In this document: piece after piece, positions 1 through 8,537 of the stretch | Position numbering within the stretch: position 1 is the first letter of the stretch | Layout: each line of letters starts with the position of its first letter | From: Candidatus Magnetobacterium casense | GTDB taxonomy: Bacteria; Nitrospirota; Thermodesulfovibrionia; Thermodesulfovibrionales; Magnetobacteriaceae | Assembly (NCBI RefSeq): GCF_000714715.1 | Contig: NZ_JMFO01000013.1 | Coordinates: 1-64,000, forward strand | Reading direction: 5' to 3' | Length of the DNA stretch: 64,000 nt | Position numbers and translations under genes: made by a program | Notes under the pieces: model-generated | Seen by the model: only the letters and a program-made list of their open reading frames with translations | Told to the model about the DNA's origin: nothing | Databases searched by the model: none

Positions 1-1153
1 GGCGTTGGAACTCGCCGTTGAGGGCAAAGACGTCATATGGTTGTCTGATCTGCGGAGAGGCCGGTATGTGCGACTGCGTATTGAGCGTGCGCAGACATGC
101 CTGCTCGTGTCTGTTGAGCAGTTGGAAGAACGGGCAATTCTTGCAGCCATCACCAAATCGACCGTTTCTTATATCCAGGCGCAGACGCCTGTAGTGATGC
201 CCATGCCAGACCTCTGACAGGGTATTATAGTTGAGATTACCCATAAACAGGTGGTCTATGAAACAACACGCCCTGATCAATCCCTTAAAGCCAATAGATA
301 CGTGTTGTTCTGCCGTCCTGCATGCAAACCTGCCGTCAGCCCTCATATCAAAGAACCTGTTGATCAGTCCCGTCGGGGGAGGAATCTCACCCGAGTACGT
401 TCCGCCGTGGATGATGCTTATGCCGTGACTGTGGCAGACGGCAATGGCCTCTTGCAGGTTTTTGTCAAATTGTTCCCTGGCAAACAACACTGATTTCGCT
501 TTGAAGTCATCCTCGTTGAAGAATATGCGCTGTGCTACAACGAGCTGTGTTGCGCTCAGTTGCACGGCCAGTTGGGCAATCAGTGGCAGTTCGGTTACGT
601 TATCCCTGCTTGCGGCAAAGGCAATCTCTATGGAGGGTCGGTCGGTTTTGTACTGGTCTTTGAGTGAGTTCAGCAGCTTTATGTTTTCTATCAATCTGTC
701 AAAGCTCCCCCCCTGTCTGATATACTCATAGGTAGGTCGTGTGGCCCCGTCGATGGAGATGGTTATGGCTATGTTTTTGCCCAACAGGGGGAGTATCTTC
801 TGGCGGGTCAGCAGCAGCCCGTTGGTGGAAAAGCTGATATCAACGTCTTGGGGGAGGTGTTTTGTGCAATGCTCAAGGATTGCGTCCCAATTCTTTGCCA
901 GCAGTGGCTCACCCGCCGAAAACAGACACAGCGACCTGATATGACTACACTGCCTGAAGGCATCCTCAAACATCGTCCACTGCATATGTCCCTTGTCCAT
1001 CCTCAGATCGTCCTGTGCATGGGCGCACATGACACACCGGAGGTTGCAGTGGTTTGTGACCTCCAGAAACACCACCTGTGGCGCCTCCCAGTATAGAAGG
1101 CTGTTAAAGAGTTGCAGTTGTGTTTGCGACATTGCCGTTGTATACAATAGCAT
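1..1153 (-). CDS. Radical SAM/SPASM domain protein (3' end beyond left edge)
   Basis: Reading the minus strand from about 1153 gives an open frame of 384 codons with no stop before the left edge. Near the N-terminus it has the radical SAM cluster motif CNLRCVMC (Cys36, Cys40, Cys43). This is followed by DISFSTNGLLLT and AITISIDGA, the usual beta-strand motifs of the radical SAM barrel. The C-terminal part has a SPASM-like arrangement: a CC pair, then GNL..., EVWHG, then CKNCPFF, which would bind an extra iron-sulfur cluster. Such enzymes modify peptides or small substrates through a 5'-deoxyadenosyl radical; the substrate cannot be told from this sequence. The start is uncertain: ATG at 1153, TTG at 1147 (six bases after a GGAG) and ATG at 1132 are all in frame. 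The gene stands alone here, with a dispersed repeat just upstream. Confidence 0.85.
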   Translation of the reverse strand, partial: MLLYTTAMSQTQLQLFNSLLYWEAPQVVFLEVTNHCNLRCVMCAHAQDDLRMDKGHMQWTMFEDAFRQCSHIRSLCLFSAGEPLLAKNWDAILEHCTKHLPQDVDISFSTNGLLLTRQKILPLLGKNIAITISIDGATRPTYEYIRQGGSFDRLIENIKLLNSLKDQYKTDRPSIEIAFAASRDNVTELPLIAQLAVQLSATQLVVAQRIFFNEDDFKAKSVLFAREQFDKNLQEAIAVCHSHGISIIHGGTYSGEIPPPTGLINRFFDMRADGRFACRTAEQHVSIGFKGLIRACCFIDHLFMGNLNYNTLSEVWHGHHYRRLRLDIRNGRFGDGCKNCPFFQLLNRHEQACLRTLNTQSHIPASPQIRQPYDVFALNGEFQR

Positions 1154-1187
1154 CTCCGGTGAGTGTTTGACAACATGCCGAAGAACA

Positions 1188-1275
1188 GAAAAGAAAGGGA
1201 CGGTTTGTGGCAGGGGCGGGTGCGAAGAAGTCACCTTGACCCCGTTTTACCATACTTTTTTAATTCGGTTACAAT
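1188..1275 (-). repeat. Dispersed modular repeat, copy A
   Basis: Read on the minus strand it starts with AAAAAAGTATGGTAAAAC, then the core GGGGTCAAGGTGAC, then TTCTTCGCACCCGCCCC and an arm matching the copy near 8.35 kb (GGCGGTTTGTGGCAGG on plus). The AAAAAAGTATGGTAA end also matches the end of the MITE at 56.9 kb. It lies between the radical SAM gene start and a long direct repeat. No coding potential seen. Confidence 0.7.
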
Positions 1276-1594
1276 AGCCCCATGACAATCACGAAGGGGT
1301 CAAAATTATCTGGACGTAAAACAGAAGGTCTAATCGCCGTGAAATCAGCTTGTACGGCACTGTTCTTGCCACCACACAATGCAGCGCTAGTCTAAGCTAC
1401 ATTTTCAACTACTTTACCATAACCAACCACTCGATCTCCGTCCTTGTGTCTTCCACTATAGGGGGTGAAAATTGCCCGAGTGTTGCCTATGGATACATCC
1501 TTGATTTTAGCCATTTTACGCAATCAGCAAGTAGAATAAACCGACCGGTTTCACTGGTCATAGAGTACAAAAAAGTCCGAAGTGTTTTTTTTTG
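1262..1594. repeat. Long direct repeat, copy 1 (left of vapBC/PRTase cargo)
   Basis: About 330 bp that recurs in the same orientation at 3385-3707. The best-conserved blocks are CCCCATGACAATCACGAAGG (with a small CCCC/GGGG inverted repeat) and the last ~150 bp, from GTCTTCCACTAT to AAAAAAGTCCGAAGTG, which includes a GACCGG/CTGGTC hairpin. The middle is more diverged. This copy ends directly at the vapC stop codon. No gene is supported in it; both copies keep a short minus-strand reading frame beginning MAKIKDV. Confidence 0.8.
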
Positions 1595-2041
1595 TCAGAT
1601 CAGCCAATTCTGAAAAATAAACTTGTCATTAATTCCAACAATTGTCTCAAAGACCCTGTCACCGCTTACTAATATGCAGTCTTGTGCTATAGCTGTACTG
1701 GCTAGCATAAGGTCTATGTTGTACTTTCTGATATTTTCCCGACTTATGTTTCTGTCTTTTTTAAGACGCCATTTTAGCTCTCCGTAAATCCGTGCCCCCT
1801 GGTAACTCAGTGGTATAATCTCAAATTGAGTCCTGGCTTTATCTGCTTGCTGTTGCAATAAGATTCTCTTGGGAGCATCAGCATTAAACACGCTATATTC
1901 TAATTCATACACAGTCAAAATTGATATATAAACATTATCCTCGTTCTTTAAGGCTGCAAGCCTCTTATAAACAGTTAAATGGTTTTCTGACGTTTGATCA
2001 TAGAAAAAGGCCACCATGTTGGTATCAAACAAGAAGTTCAT
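1595..2041 (-). CDS. PIN-domain toxin-like ribonuclease (VapC family)
   Basis: 148-residue PIN-domain protein. The metal-binding acidic residues expected of the fold are visible: Asp6 in LFDTN, Glu46 in VYELEYS, Asp110 in NIDLMLAS and Asp128 in VSGDRVF. PIN proteins of this size paired with a small upstream gene are normally toxins of type II toxin-antitoxin systems, cleaving tRNA or rRNA. It starts six bases after the stop of the antitoxin-like gene, so the two are probably co-transcribed, antitoxin first. Its stop codon lies at the inner edge of a 330-bp direct repeat, which suggests the pair is cargo of a duplicated or mobile segment. The RNA target is unknown. Confidence 0.85.
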   Translation of the reverse strand: MNFLFDTNMVAFFYDQTSENHLTVYKRLAALKNEDNVYISILTVYELEYSVFNADAPKRILLQQQADKARTQFEIIPLSYQGARIYGELKWRLKKDRNISRENIRKYNIDLMLASTAIAQDCILVSGDRVFETIVGINDKFIFQNWLI

Positions 2042-2047
2042 GTCGTA

Positions 2048-2317
2048 TTACCCATCATGTTTAAAGGCAAAATCCTCTCTAAATTCTTTCACGCTCTTCA
2101 ATATGTGTTCGCTAAGACCGGCAAATGTACTATCATTGTGGACTTCTTCTGCCAGACGCGCCCACCTTGAAGGTTGCTCTGCCGTATCTTTTGGATGGCT
2201 TACCTCCACTTCATCTTCAATCGTAACCTTCACCCTTTTACCTTCCGATGGTAAATCTATAGGTTCCAAGGGCTCAAGCACGCCATTGAAGACCCTGGCC
2301 CTGAATATTGTGGTCAT
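2048..2317 (-). CDS. AF2212/DUF104-like antitoxin
   Basis: 89 residues. The N-terminus (TIFRARVFNGVLEPLEPIDL, then a K-V-T-I strand) is the short beta-barrel pattern of AF2212/DUF104 antitoxins: a variable-length 'extra-V-NG-V-L-P' strand pair followed by a loop giving 'G..V.V.I'. The C-terminal half is helical and charged and would wrap the toxin. A good ribosome site (AGGAGG, seven bases before ATG) marks the start. It precedes the PIN toxin gene on the same strand by six bases. Such pairs usually repress their own promoter; I do not see a clear operator upstream. Confidence 0.75.
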   Translation of the reverse strand: MTTIFRARVFNGVLEPLEPIDLPSEGKRVKVTIEDEVEVSHPKDTAEQPSRWARLAEEVHNDSTFAGLSEHILKSVKEFREDFAFKHDG

Positions 2318-2469
2318 CTTACAGCCTCCTGTTTTTGGTGGTTGTCAATGTTTGCAGGGGTTGTTCATAGCAAAAAAAGACGCCTGCTTATTTATAATAA
2401 GACATCCTTGGTTTCTTAGTCAATAATATTAAGTGAGGATTGCTTAAAAAAATCTGAAAGGATGCAAAG

Positions 2470-3255
2470 ATGAAGGAATTGGAGCAAAAGGAAATACACA
2501 GGACTCCATGGCCGCCGGATTTCCCTGATGTTGTGATTCATACGACTGTAGAAGAGCGTGATGCTCATCCATGCTATAAGGCCGCCAAAACTGGCGATTG
2601 TGCAGCAGCCTACCAACTTGTTAAGGATACACTTTCCAATTCGGCAGTTGAGCAACTACGGAGGCAAGTTGGTGACAAAAAACCCCTTGTGGTTCCAGTT
2701 GGAGCCATTGAGCAGGAAGGTTTTAACGCCATCCCAAATGTGATGGCAAGAGAAATTGCGTACAGACTCAATTTGGAGGTTGAATACTCCTCTATTGTCC
2801 AGTCAAACAAGGTTGGACATACCCGCGCCAGGGCAGCGCATCGGATGGTAACGCCGGCAATATTTGAAGGCCAGGTGCGAAATGGAGCCGATTATGTTAT
2901 AATAGATGATCATGTAGGGTTGGGCGGAACTATTGCCAATCTGCGTGGTTATATTGAGGACAACGGCGGGCATGTTATAGCCGTTTCCACTTTAACGGAA
3001 AGCCGGGATGGCCGGAAACTGGCATTAAGGTTGGAAATACTTGAAGCGTTGGAGAAAAAATATGGACGAGAACTTGATGAATTTTGGAGCGGCAGTTTCG
3101 GACATGCAATCGCAACCCTTACCGAAGCCGAAGGGGGCAATCTCTTACGTCAACCATCCTTTGACGCCATCCGAACTCGTTTGGTTAAGGCAGCAGATGA
3201 AGCACGCAGACGAGGTTTTTCGGCAGTTGAAATCGGCAGAAACAAAACCGGATAG
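2470..3255 (+). CDS. Phosphoribosyltransferase-like protein
   Basis: 261 residues. The segment DYVIIDDHVGLGGTIANL is a type I phosphoribosyltransferase PRPP-binding loop (hydrophobic strand, two acidic residues, then a G-G-T turn). Upstream, LVVPVGAIEQEGFNAIPNVM and a VGHTRARAAHR segment look like the rest of the fold, including a basic stretch that could contact pyrophosphate. The base or nucleoside it acts on cannot be read from the sequence. A ribosome site AAAGGA lies seven bases before ATG. The gene is divergent from the vapB-like antitoxin and sits inside the pair of direct repeats, so it is probably accessory DNA. A second frame over its 3' end (3041-3262) looks protein-like but is most likely a shadow. 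Confidence 0.65.
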   Translation: MKELEQKEIHRTPWPPDFPDVVIHTTVEERDAHPCYKAAKTGDCAAAYQLVKDTLSNSAVEQLRRQVGDKKPLVVPVGAIEQEGFNAIPNVMAREIAYRLNLEVEYSSIVQSNKVGHTRARAAHRMVTPAIFEGQVRNGADYVIIDDHVGLGGTIANLRGYIEDNGGHVIAVSTLTESRDGRKLALRLEILEALEKKYGRELDEFWSGSFGHAIATLTEAEGGNLLRQPSFDAIRTRLVKAADEARRRGFSAVEIGRNKTG

Positions 3256-3384
3256 CTCGTAACAACAATACACACGCCAATTCAACAATGCCCTTCCGCA
3301 CATCAATAAACCACTATACTTGGTCCCTGCACCCCTGAAAAAACCCGTGAACAAAAATTCCCTTGACACCATTTTTCCCCTTCG

Positions 3385-3707
3385 ATTATAATAACCCCAT
3401 GACAATCACGAAGGGGTCAAAGATGATTGAACTCAAGGCAGGGTGCCCAAGCACCACCGTGGCATCGGCCTGTCTGGCAACGTTCTTGCCACACACACAC
3501 ACACACACAATGCAACGCTAGTTTTAGCTGTTTTCTTATCACCAACCCCGCGATTTCCATCATTACGTCTTCCACTATGGGGGGTGAAAATTGCCCGAGT
3601 GTCGCCTATGAATACATCCTTTATTTTAGCCATTTTACGCAATCAGCAAATATAATAGCCCGACCGGTTTCACTGGTCATAGAGTACAAAAAAGTCCGAA
3701 GTGTTTT
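3385..3707. repeat. Long direct repeat, copy 2 (promoter-side of lipase gene)
   Basis: Second copy of the repeat at 1262-1594, same orientation. It ends AAAAAAGTCCGAAGTG, five T's, then GGAGG, so the last conserved bases run into the ribosome site of the lipase gene at 3719. The repeat thus supplies the 5' region of that gene. Within it, the first copy's short CCACCACACA has become a (CA)10 tract. A 29-codon frame (ATG 3423 to TAG) runs across the CA tract but is absent in copy 1, so I do not call it. Confidence 0.8.
3490..3509. repeat. (CA)10 microsatellite
   Basis: Twenty bases of perfect alternating CA inside direct repeat copy 2. The matching place in copy 1 has only a few CA units, so the tract has expanded since duplication. 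Such tracts slip during replication. Here it lies about 210 bases upstream of the lipase gene start, where length changes could alter leader structure. Confidence 0.95.
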
Positions 3708-3718
3708 TGGAGGAAGTT

Positions 3719-6700
3719 ATGTTCAGGAGAGATAGCAACCGCAAAGAGAAGAGGTATCCACGGTTACACAGAGCGTTAGGCGTAAAGGTCTTGCTTACCC
3801 TGGCGTTAATCGCCATAATCGGAGCCGTATGCCTTGCCGGAGCCGCTCACGCAAGCACGCGTTTCAAAGATAATGGAGACGGTACGATGACTGATAACAT
3901 TACCAAGCTTGTTTGGACAAAGAATGCTGGTACGCCCACGATAGGACAATGTACGGGTGGCTGGAAGAACTGGGATGATGCAATTAAGTATATAGCATGT
4001 TTAAATTTTAAAGAGAAATATCTTGATGGCGCTTGGCACTTACCATCTAAAAAAGAGTTAGCAAGCATTTGTAACAAGAATGGTTCTGATCAATATTCAC
4101 ATCATGGTGATTATTGTAATGGTGACTCTGTTGATGTTGCAACTTGGCTTAAAAGTGAGGGTTTTACAAACGTGTACTCAGGCATCCGTTACAGAGCATT
4201 TACACCTATTGCTATTCCTGGTGATACGCCGCTGTTTTACAACTATGCCTTCAATATGGGCAATGGTTTCATTTCTGGAATGGAACAGGCTGACGTTGGC
4301 TGGGTTTGGCCAGTCAGAAGTGTAGTAGGAGCTGGTTTAGAGATTCTTGATCCTAATTGTAAAGATTCAGTATGCAATGGGCATTTACTTGTTAAAAACG
4401 ATCAAACATACTCCATAACTACTGATTATGAAAAGTTGGCACAAACCGGATTAACATCAAGGACTGGCATTGTTGCCGATGGTGTTACCAAGCTATTGAT
4501 CCGGATTGAAAGTGATACCCCTGTTACTTTTTCTGCAACGCAAGGTACATTCAAAGTGTTAGGAGATTCTCCGATAGCCGTTGCTAATGGGAAAAAGTAT
4601 GCTTTCGCAGAGTACACAGCTCCAAATCAATTTGTGGATACAAATAGCACTGTAACTATATCAGCGACAAGTAATTCAGTTAAAGTAGCTGAAACAAGCA
4701 TTGAATTGATACCACCTCCAGTGGTATTGGTGCATGGTTTATGGTCAGGTCCGGCGGCTTGGGATGGCCTAGTATCTTATCTCGAAAGCAACTTTTCAAA
4801 AAAACTTAAGATTTTCCGTGCAACTTATAGCTATGATAATGCAGGTAGTTGCAACCCAACACGTGATACAATACCTATACTTTCTTTACAGGCAACTATT
4901 TACAACGCATTGAATTCTATACGCAAGAATGGATTTGCCGGAACACAGGTTGACATAATAGCTCATAGCATGGGTGGTCTGATTAGTCGTGCCCGTACAA
5001 AACAATCGGATTACAAAAGGTCAAGCAACTTTGGTGTTGGCAGTATTCATAAACTTATAACAATGGATACCCCACACTATGGCTCACAACTTGCTGCGTT
5101 CATGAAAGAGCATAAAGATTCTCGTTTTTGCAGTGGTATACTACTTTGTGTTTCATTAGAAAGTATCATGAACAAGACTGGGCGTCCATTAGGATTGGCC
5201 TTGGACGATCTAATTCCTGGCAGTGAAGCTTTAACAGCGATAGGGCAAACGGATTTGCCGTCACACGCTATAATTGGAATTGAACATGCTAGTCCTGATA
5301 TGTTAGAACTGTCTTTAGACCTCTTAACCCGTATAATTGGACACAAAACAATAGATACTTTGCTTTGTGGTGAACAAAGACATGACGTAATCGTATCGAG
5401 GGTAAGCCAAGGAGGTGGTATAAAAAATAATACCGTTGTTTTTGAAACAAATCATATGGAAATACAAAATGCAAAATTGGCTAAAGACATGCTGATAACA
5501 CTCTTAAATTTACATAGTGATGACAAACTTTTTGCACCTAATTTCCCTGCGCCATCAAAATTTCCATGCGGCGAAACATCTCCACAGTTGGTACCCTATA
5601 AGGACAAGTCACCATTATCTCACACAATAACTAGTATGGGTAATATGAATATCACTAACCCTACACCTGGAACAGTTGTTGACATTGGCAGTAATATAAT
5701 GATTAGTGCAGAGGCATCAACTGGAGTGATTAAAGAATGGTTAATACTTGCTGAAGGCTCTGATATGCTATATGTTAATGGCTCAACCTTAGATACTAGC
5801 ATAAAGATACCAGATAATAAATTGGGAAAGATAAACATAGTAGTCCTGGGGGTTGATGATAAAAACAACGGCTATTATTCTGAAACTAATGTTGTAATCA
5901 AAACTAATGAACCTGTAAAATCCTTAAAGATATACCCAGATTCTATGATTTTTGATAATACATATACAGCACAGAGGATAATGGTTATTGGTGAGACTAC
6001 AAGCTCATCAATTGATATAACATCCAATAGTAATGGAACAACATATGTTACAACCAGTGGAAATAATTCCGTCATTGAAGTTTTACAAAATGGCATTGTC
6101 GCGCCAAAGGGAAGTGGTACGGATACAATCATTGTGACCAACAATGGACTTAGCGTAAACATTCCTGTAACTGTAATAGCTATACCAACAACAACTCCGT
6201 TGACCTTAGATATCAACCCATCAGGTACAGTAACAAACGGACATGTAGCAACTATAACGAGCAATACAGGAGGTCTTAACTGCATATGGAACGGTACGGC
6301 AAAGAGCGGTACTTGCACGTCAGTGGCCATCAACTCAGGTACACAGGTAGTACTGACTGCAATGCTTCCTGCTGGAACATCTATAAACTGGGGTACAGGT
6401 TGTGACGCTGCATCATCGATTTCCTGCACAATAAACTCCCTGACTACAAACATGACAATCTCACCGATAACTACAGTTGGAAGTTCACCAACCTATACAT
6501 TAAATGTCACAAAAGATGGTACAGGTTCAGGGGTAATTACCGCCTCAACGGGCACTCTCACCTGGAACGACAACACCGGCACGACAACCTACGCCAGCGG
6601 AACATCCGTTACCCTGACGGCGACAGCCGATACCGGCTCAAAATTTGACAACTGGACAGGATGCGATTCCACAAACGGCAATCAGTGTACCGTTACAATG

Positions 6701-8299
6701 AGCGCCGCTAAAAATGTCACGGCAACCTTCTCCTCTCAAGGTACCTACGCCCTTACCGTAACGAAGACCGGTTCCGGCACAGTAACAGACTCAACGGGCA
6801 CCCTCACCTGGAACGACAACACTGGCACGGCCACGTACACCAGCGGAACGTCCGTTACCCTCACGGCGACGCCGACGCAGGAGTCAAAGTTCGGGGGTTG
6901 GACGGGATGCGACTCCACAAGCGGCAATCAGTGTACCATTACAATGAGCGCCGCTAAGAACATTACGGCAACCTTCTCCTCTCAGGGTCAAACAACCTAC
7001 GCCCTCACCGTGACGAAGTCCGGCTCCGGCACGGTGACCGCCTCAACGGGCACCCTCACCTGGAACGACAACACCGGCACGACAACCTACGCCAGCGGAA
7101 CATCCGTTACCCTGACGGCAACTCCGACGCAGGAGTCAAAGTTCGGGGGCTGGACGGGATGCGACTCCACAAGCGGCAACCAGTGTACCGTAGCGATGTC
7201 GTCAAACAGGAGCGTCTCCGTCAGCTTTACACAGGGCGTCTGCCTGCTGTGCAGAATCCCCAGGATGGATTTTAACGGTAACGGCAAGAGCGACATCCTG
7301 TGGCGCAACATGTCAAACGGCATGATCTACACGTGGCTCATGAACGGCATCAACATAGCAAACGGCGATTCACCGGCAACGCTCGGCGACGAGTGGCAGA
7401 TCGAAAGTATGGGCGACTTCAACGGCGACGGCAGGAGCGACATAATGTGGCGCAATACCTCAAACGGGATGGTCTACATCTGGCTCATGGGCGGGACGAA
7501 CGTTGCAGGAGGCGGTTCACCGGCGACGCTCGGCCATGAATGGCAGATCGAAAGCATAGGCGACTTCAACGGCGACGGCAGGAGCGACATAATGTGGCGC
7601 AATACCTCAAACGGGATGGTCTACACGTGGTTCATGAATGGCGCAAACATAGCAGGCGGTGCCTCACCATCGTCGCTGTCGCAACCATCGTCGGTTGACT
7701 CTGCCTGGCAGGTCGTGAGTTCAGGCGACTTTGACGGCGACGACACAAGCGACGTCCTGTGGATAAACACCTCAACCGGGATGACCTACATATGGTTTAT
7801 GAACGGTAAGGCTGGAGGTTCCCCGGGGACGGTTGGAACTGAGTGGCAGATTGCGTGCGTGAGCGATTTTAACGGCGACGGCAAGACCGACATCCTGTGG
7901 CGCAACATATCAACCGGCATGGTCTACATCTGGCTGATGAACGGTGCAACGATAGCGGGTGGCGGTTCACCGGCGACGATTGACCTGGAGTGGCAGATAG
8001 TCAACGTGGGCGATTTCAACGGCGACGGCAAGAGCGATCTCCTGTGGCGCAACACCGAAAACGACATGGTCTACACATGGCTTATGAACGGCACAACCAT
8101 AACCGGCGGCGATCTGACGGCCAAGGCTGGCACGCAGTGGCAGATCATAAGCGTCGGAGATTTTAATGGCGACGGCAAGAGAGACATAGTCTGGCGTAAC
8201 TCCGCAACCGGAGAGATATGCATCTGGCTCATGGATGGCACGCAGTTGTCGCTTGGCGGGCTACCGGCGGTGCTTGGTACGGAGTGGCAGATTCAATAG
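3719..8299 (+). CDS. Exported lipase/esterase-like protein with DUF1566, Ig-like, InlB-type and FG-GAP/VCBS repeats
   Basis: Start chosen at ATG 3719, five bases after GGAGG, giving 1526 residues; an in-frame start 18 bases upstream has no ribosome site. Residues 1-45 are a signal peptide ending AHA. Residues ~46-205 match DUF1566/Lcl (GDGTMTDNITKLVWTK, WHLPSKKEL). Residues ~330-620 are an alpha/beta hydrolase of the lipase/PGAP1 type: VVLVHGLWSGPAAWD, nucleophile Ser417 in AHSMGG, likely Asp556 and His579. An Ig-like segment follows, then three nearly identical InlB-type modules (residues ~930-1170, ending SAAKNVTATFSSQG), then seven FG-GAP/VCBS units with calcium-loop motif FNGDGKSD and LWRN/IWLMNG signatures, probably one seven-bladed propeller. 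The 5' part is visibly AT-richer than the repeat-rich 3' part, suggesting fusion. Substrate unknown; likely secreted or surface-bound. Confidence 0.85.
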   Translation: MFRRDSNRKEKRYPRLHRALGVKVLLTLALIAIIGAVCLAGAAHASTRFKDNGDGTMTDNITKLVWTKNAGTPTIGQCTGGWKNWDDAIKYIACLNFKEKYLDGAWHLPSKKELASICNKNGSDQYSHHGDYCNGDSVDVATWLKSEGFTNVYSGIRYRAFTPIAIPGDTPLFYNYAFNMGNGFISGMEQADVGWVWPVRSVVGAGLEILDPNCKDSVCNGHLLVKNDQTYSITTDYEKLAQTGLTSRTGIVADGVTKLLIRIESDTPVTFSATQGTFKVLGDSPIAVANGKKYAFAEYTAPNQFVDTNSTVTISATSNSVKVAETSIELIPPPVVLVHGLWSGPAAWDGLVSYLESNFSKKLKIFRATYSYDNAGSCNPTRDTIPILSLQATIYNALNSIRKNGFAGTQVDIIAHSMGGLISRARTKQSDYKRSSNFGVGSIHKLITMDTPHYGSQLAAFMKEHKDSRFCSGILLCVSLESIMNKTGRPLGLALDDLIPGSEALTAIGQTDLPSHAIIGIEHASPDMLELSLDLLTRIIGHKTIDTLLCGEQRHDVIVSRVSQGGGIKNNTVVFETNHMEIQNAKLAKDMLITLLNLHSDDKLFAPNFPAPSKFPCGETSPQLVPYKDKSPLSHTITSMGNMNITNPTPGTVVDIGSNIMISAEASTGVIKEWLILAEGSDMLYVNGSTLDTSIKIPDNKLGKINIVVLGVDDKNNGYYSETNVVIKTNEPVKSLKIYPDSMIFDNTYTAQRIMVIGETTSSSIDITSNSNGTTYVTTSGNNSVIEVLQNGIVAPKGSGTDTIIVTNNGLSVNIPVTVIAIPTTTPLTLDINPSGTVTNGHVATITSNTGGLNCIWNGTAKSGTCTSVAINSGTQVVLTAMLPAGTSINWGTGCDAASSISCTINSLTTNMTISPITTVGSSPTYTLNVTKDGTGSGVITASTGTLTWNDNTGTTTYASGTSVTLTATADTGSKFDNWTGCDSTNGNQCTVTMSAAKNVTATFSSQGTYALTVTKTGSGTVTDSTGTLTWNDNTGTATYTSGTSVTLTATPTQESKFGGWTGCDSTSGNQCTITMSAAKNITATFSSQGQTTYALTVTKSGSGTVTASTGTLTWNDNTGTTTYASGTSVTLTATPTQESKFGGWTGCDSTSGNQCTVAMSSNRSVSVSFTQGVCLLCRIPRMDFNGNGKSDILWRNMSNGMIYTWLMNGINIANGDSPATLGDEWQIESMGDFNGDGRSDIMWRNTSNGMVYIWLMGGTNVAGGGSPATLGHEWQIESIGDFNGDGRSDIMWRNTSNGMVYTWFMNGANIAGGASPSSLSQPSSVDSAWQVVSSGDFDGDDTSDVLWINTSTGMTYIWFMNGKAGGSPGTVGTEWQIACVSDFNGDGKTDILWRNISTGMVYIWLMNGATIAGGGSPATIDLEWQIVNVGDFNGDGKSDLLWRNTENDMVYTWLMNGTTITGGDLTAKAGTQWQIISVGDFNGDGKRDIVWRNSATGEICIWLMDGTQLSLGGLPAVLGTEWQIQ

Positions 8300-8339
8300 G
8301 CTGAAACCTGGGGGGCTGACGGGGCAATTGCATTTGACC

Positions 8340-8410
8340 GTAAGAGAAAAGAAAGGGGCGGTTTGTGGCAGGGGCGGGTGCGACTTTCAGCCAGGGGCAC
8401 TGAGCCAGGG
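8340..8410 (+). repeat. Dispersed modular repeat, copy B (partial)
   Basis: AAAGAAAGGGGCGGTTTGTGG then CAGGGGCGGGTGCGAC matches the arm of copy A and, in reverse, the copy near 36.0 kb. The following 130 bases to the next gene are GC-rich, with a short AGGGGTTGCCAACCCCT hairpin, and hold no gene that I can support. Confidence 0.65.
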
Positions 8411-8537
8411 GTTGCCAACCCCTTGCCAACCCCCCGCTGCGGGAAAATCGTGCCCCGCCCCCTCCTCTGCCTTCGCTTGTCTCTGGCGTTGTTTTTCTCA
8501 CCCGCTAAAACAATGCCGTATGTGATATAATGAGATC

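Noticed and set aside
3041..3262. Second protein-like frame over the 3' end of the phosphoribosyltransferase gene
   Set aside because: The main frame is complete with a PRPP motif and normal end; the second frame has no ribosome site and begins inside the gene.
3423..3512. 29-codon frame starting after GAAGGGGTCAAAG and running through the CA tract
   Set aside because: The matching region of direct repeat copy 1 does not keep the frame, and a CA tract makes any frame look open.
5875..6453. 192-codon minus-strand frame inside the lipase gene
   Set aside because: Antisense to a well-supported coding region with signal peptide and catalytic motifs; valine-rich composition is typical of a shadow frame.
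6500..8299. Possible CRISPR or satellite from regularly spaced repeats
   Set aside because: The repeats are in frame and encode InlB-type and FG-GAP modules; there are no unique spacers of constant length. The same holds for the NHL region at 59.8-61.4 kb.
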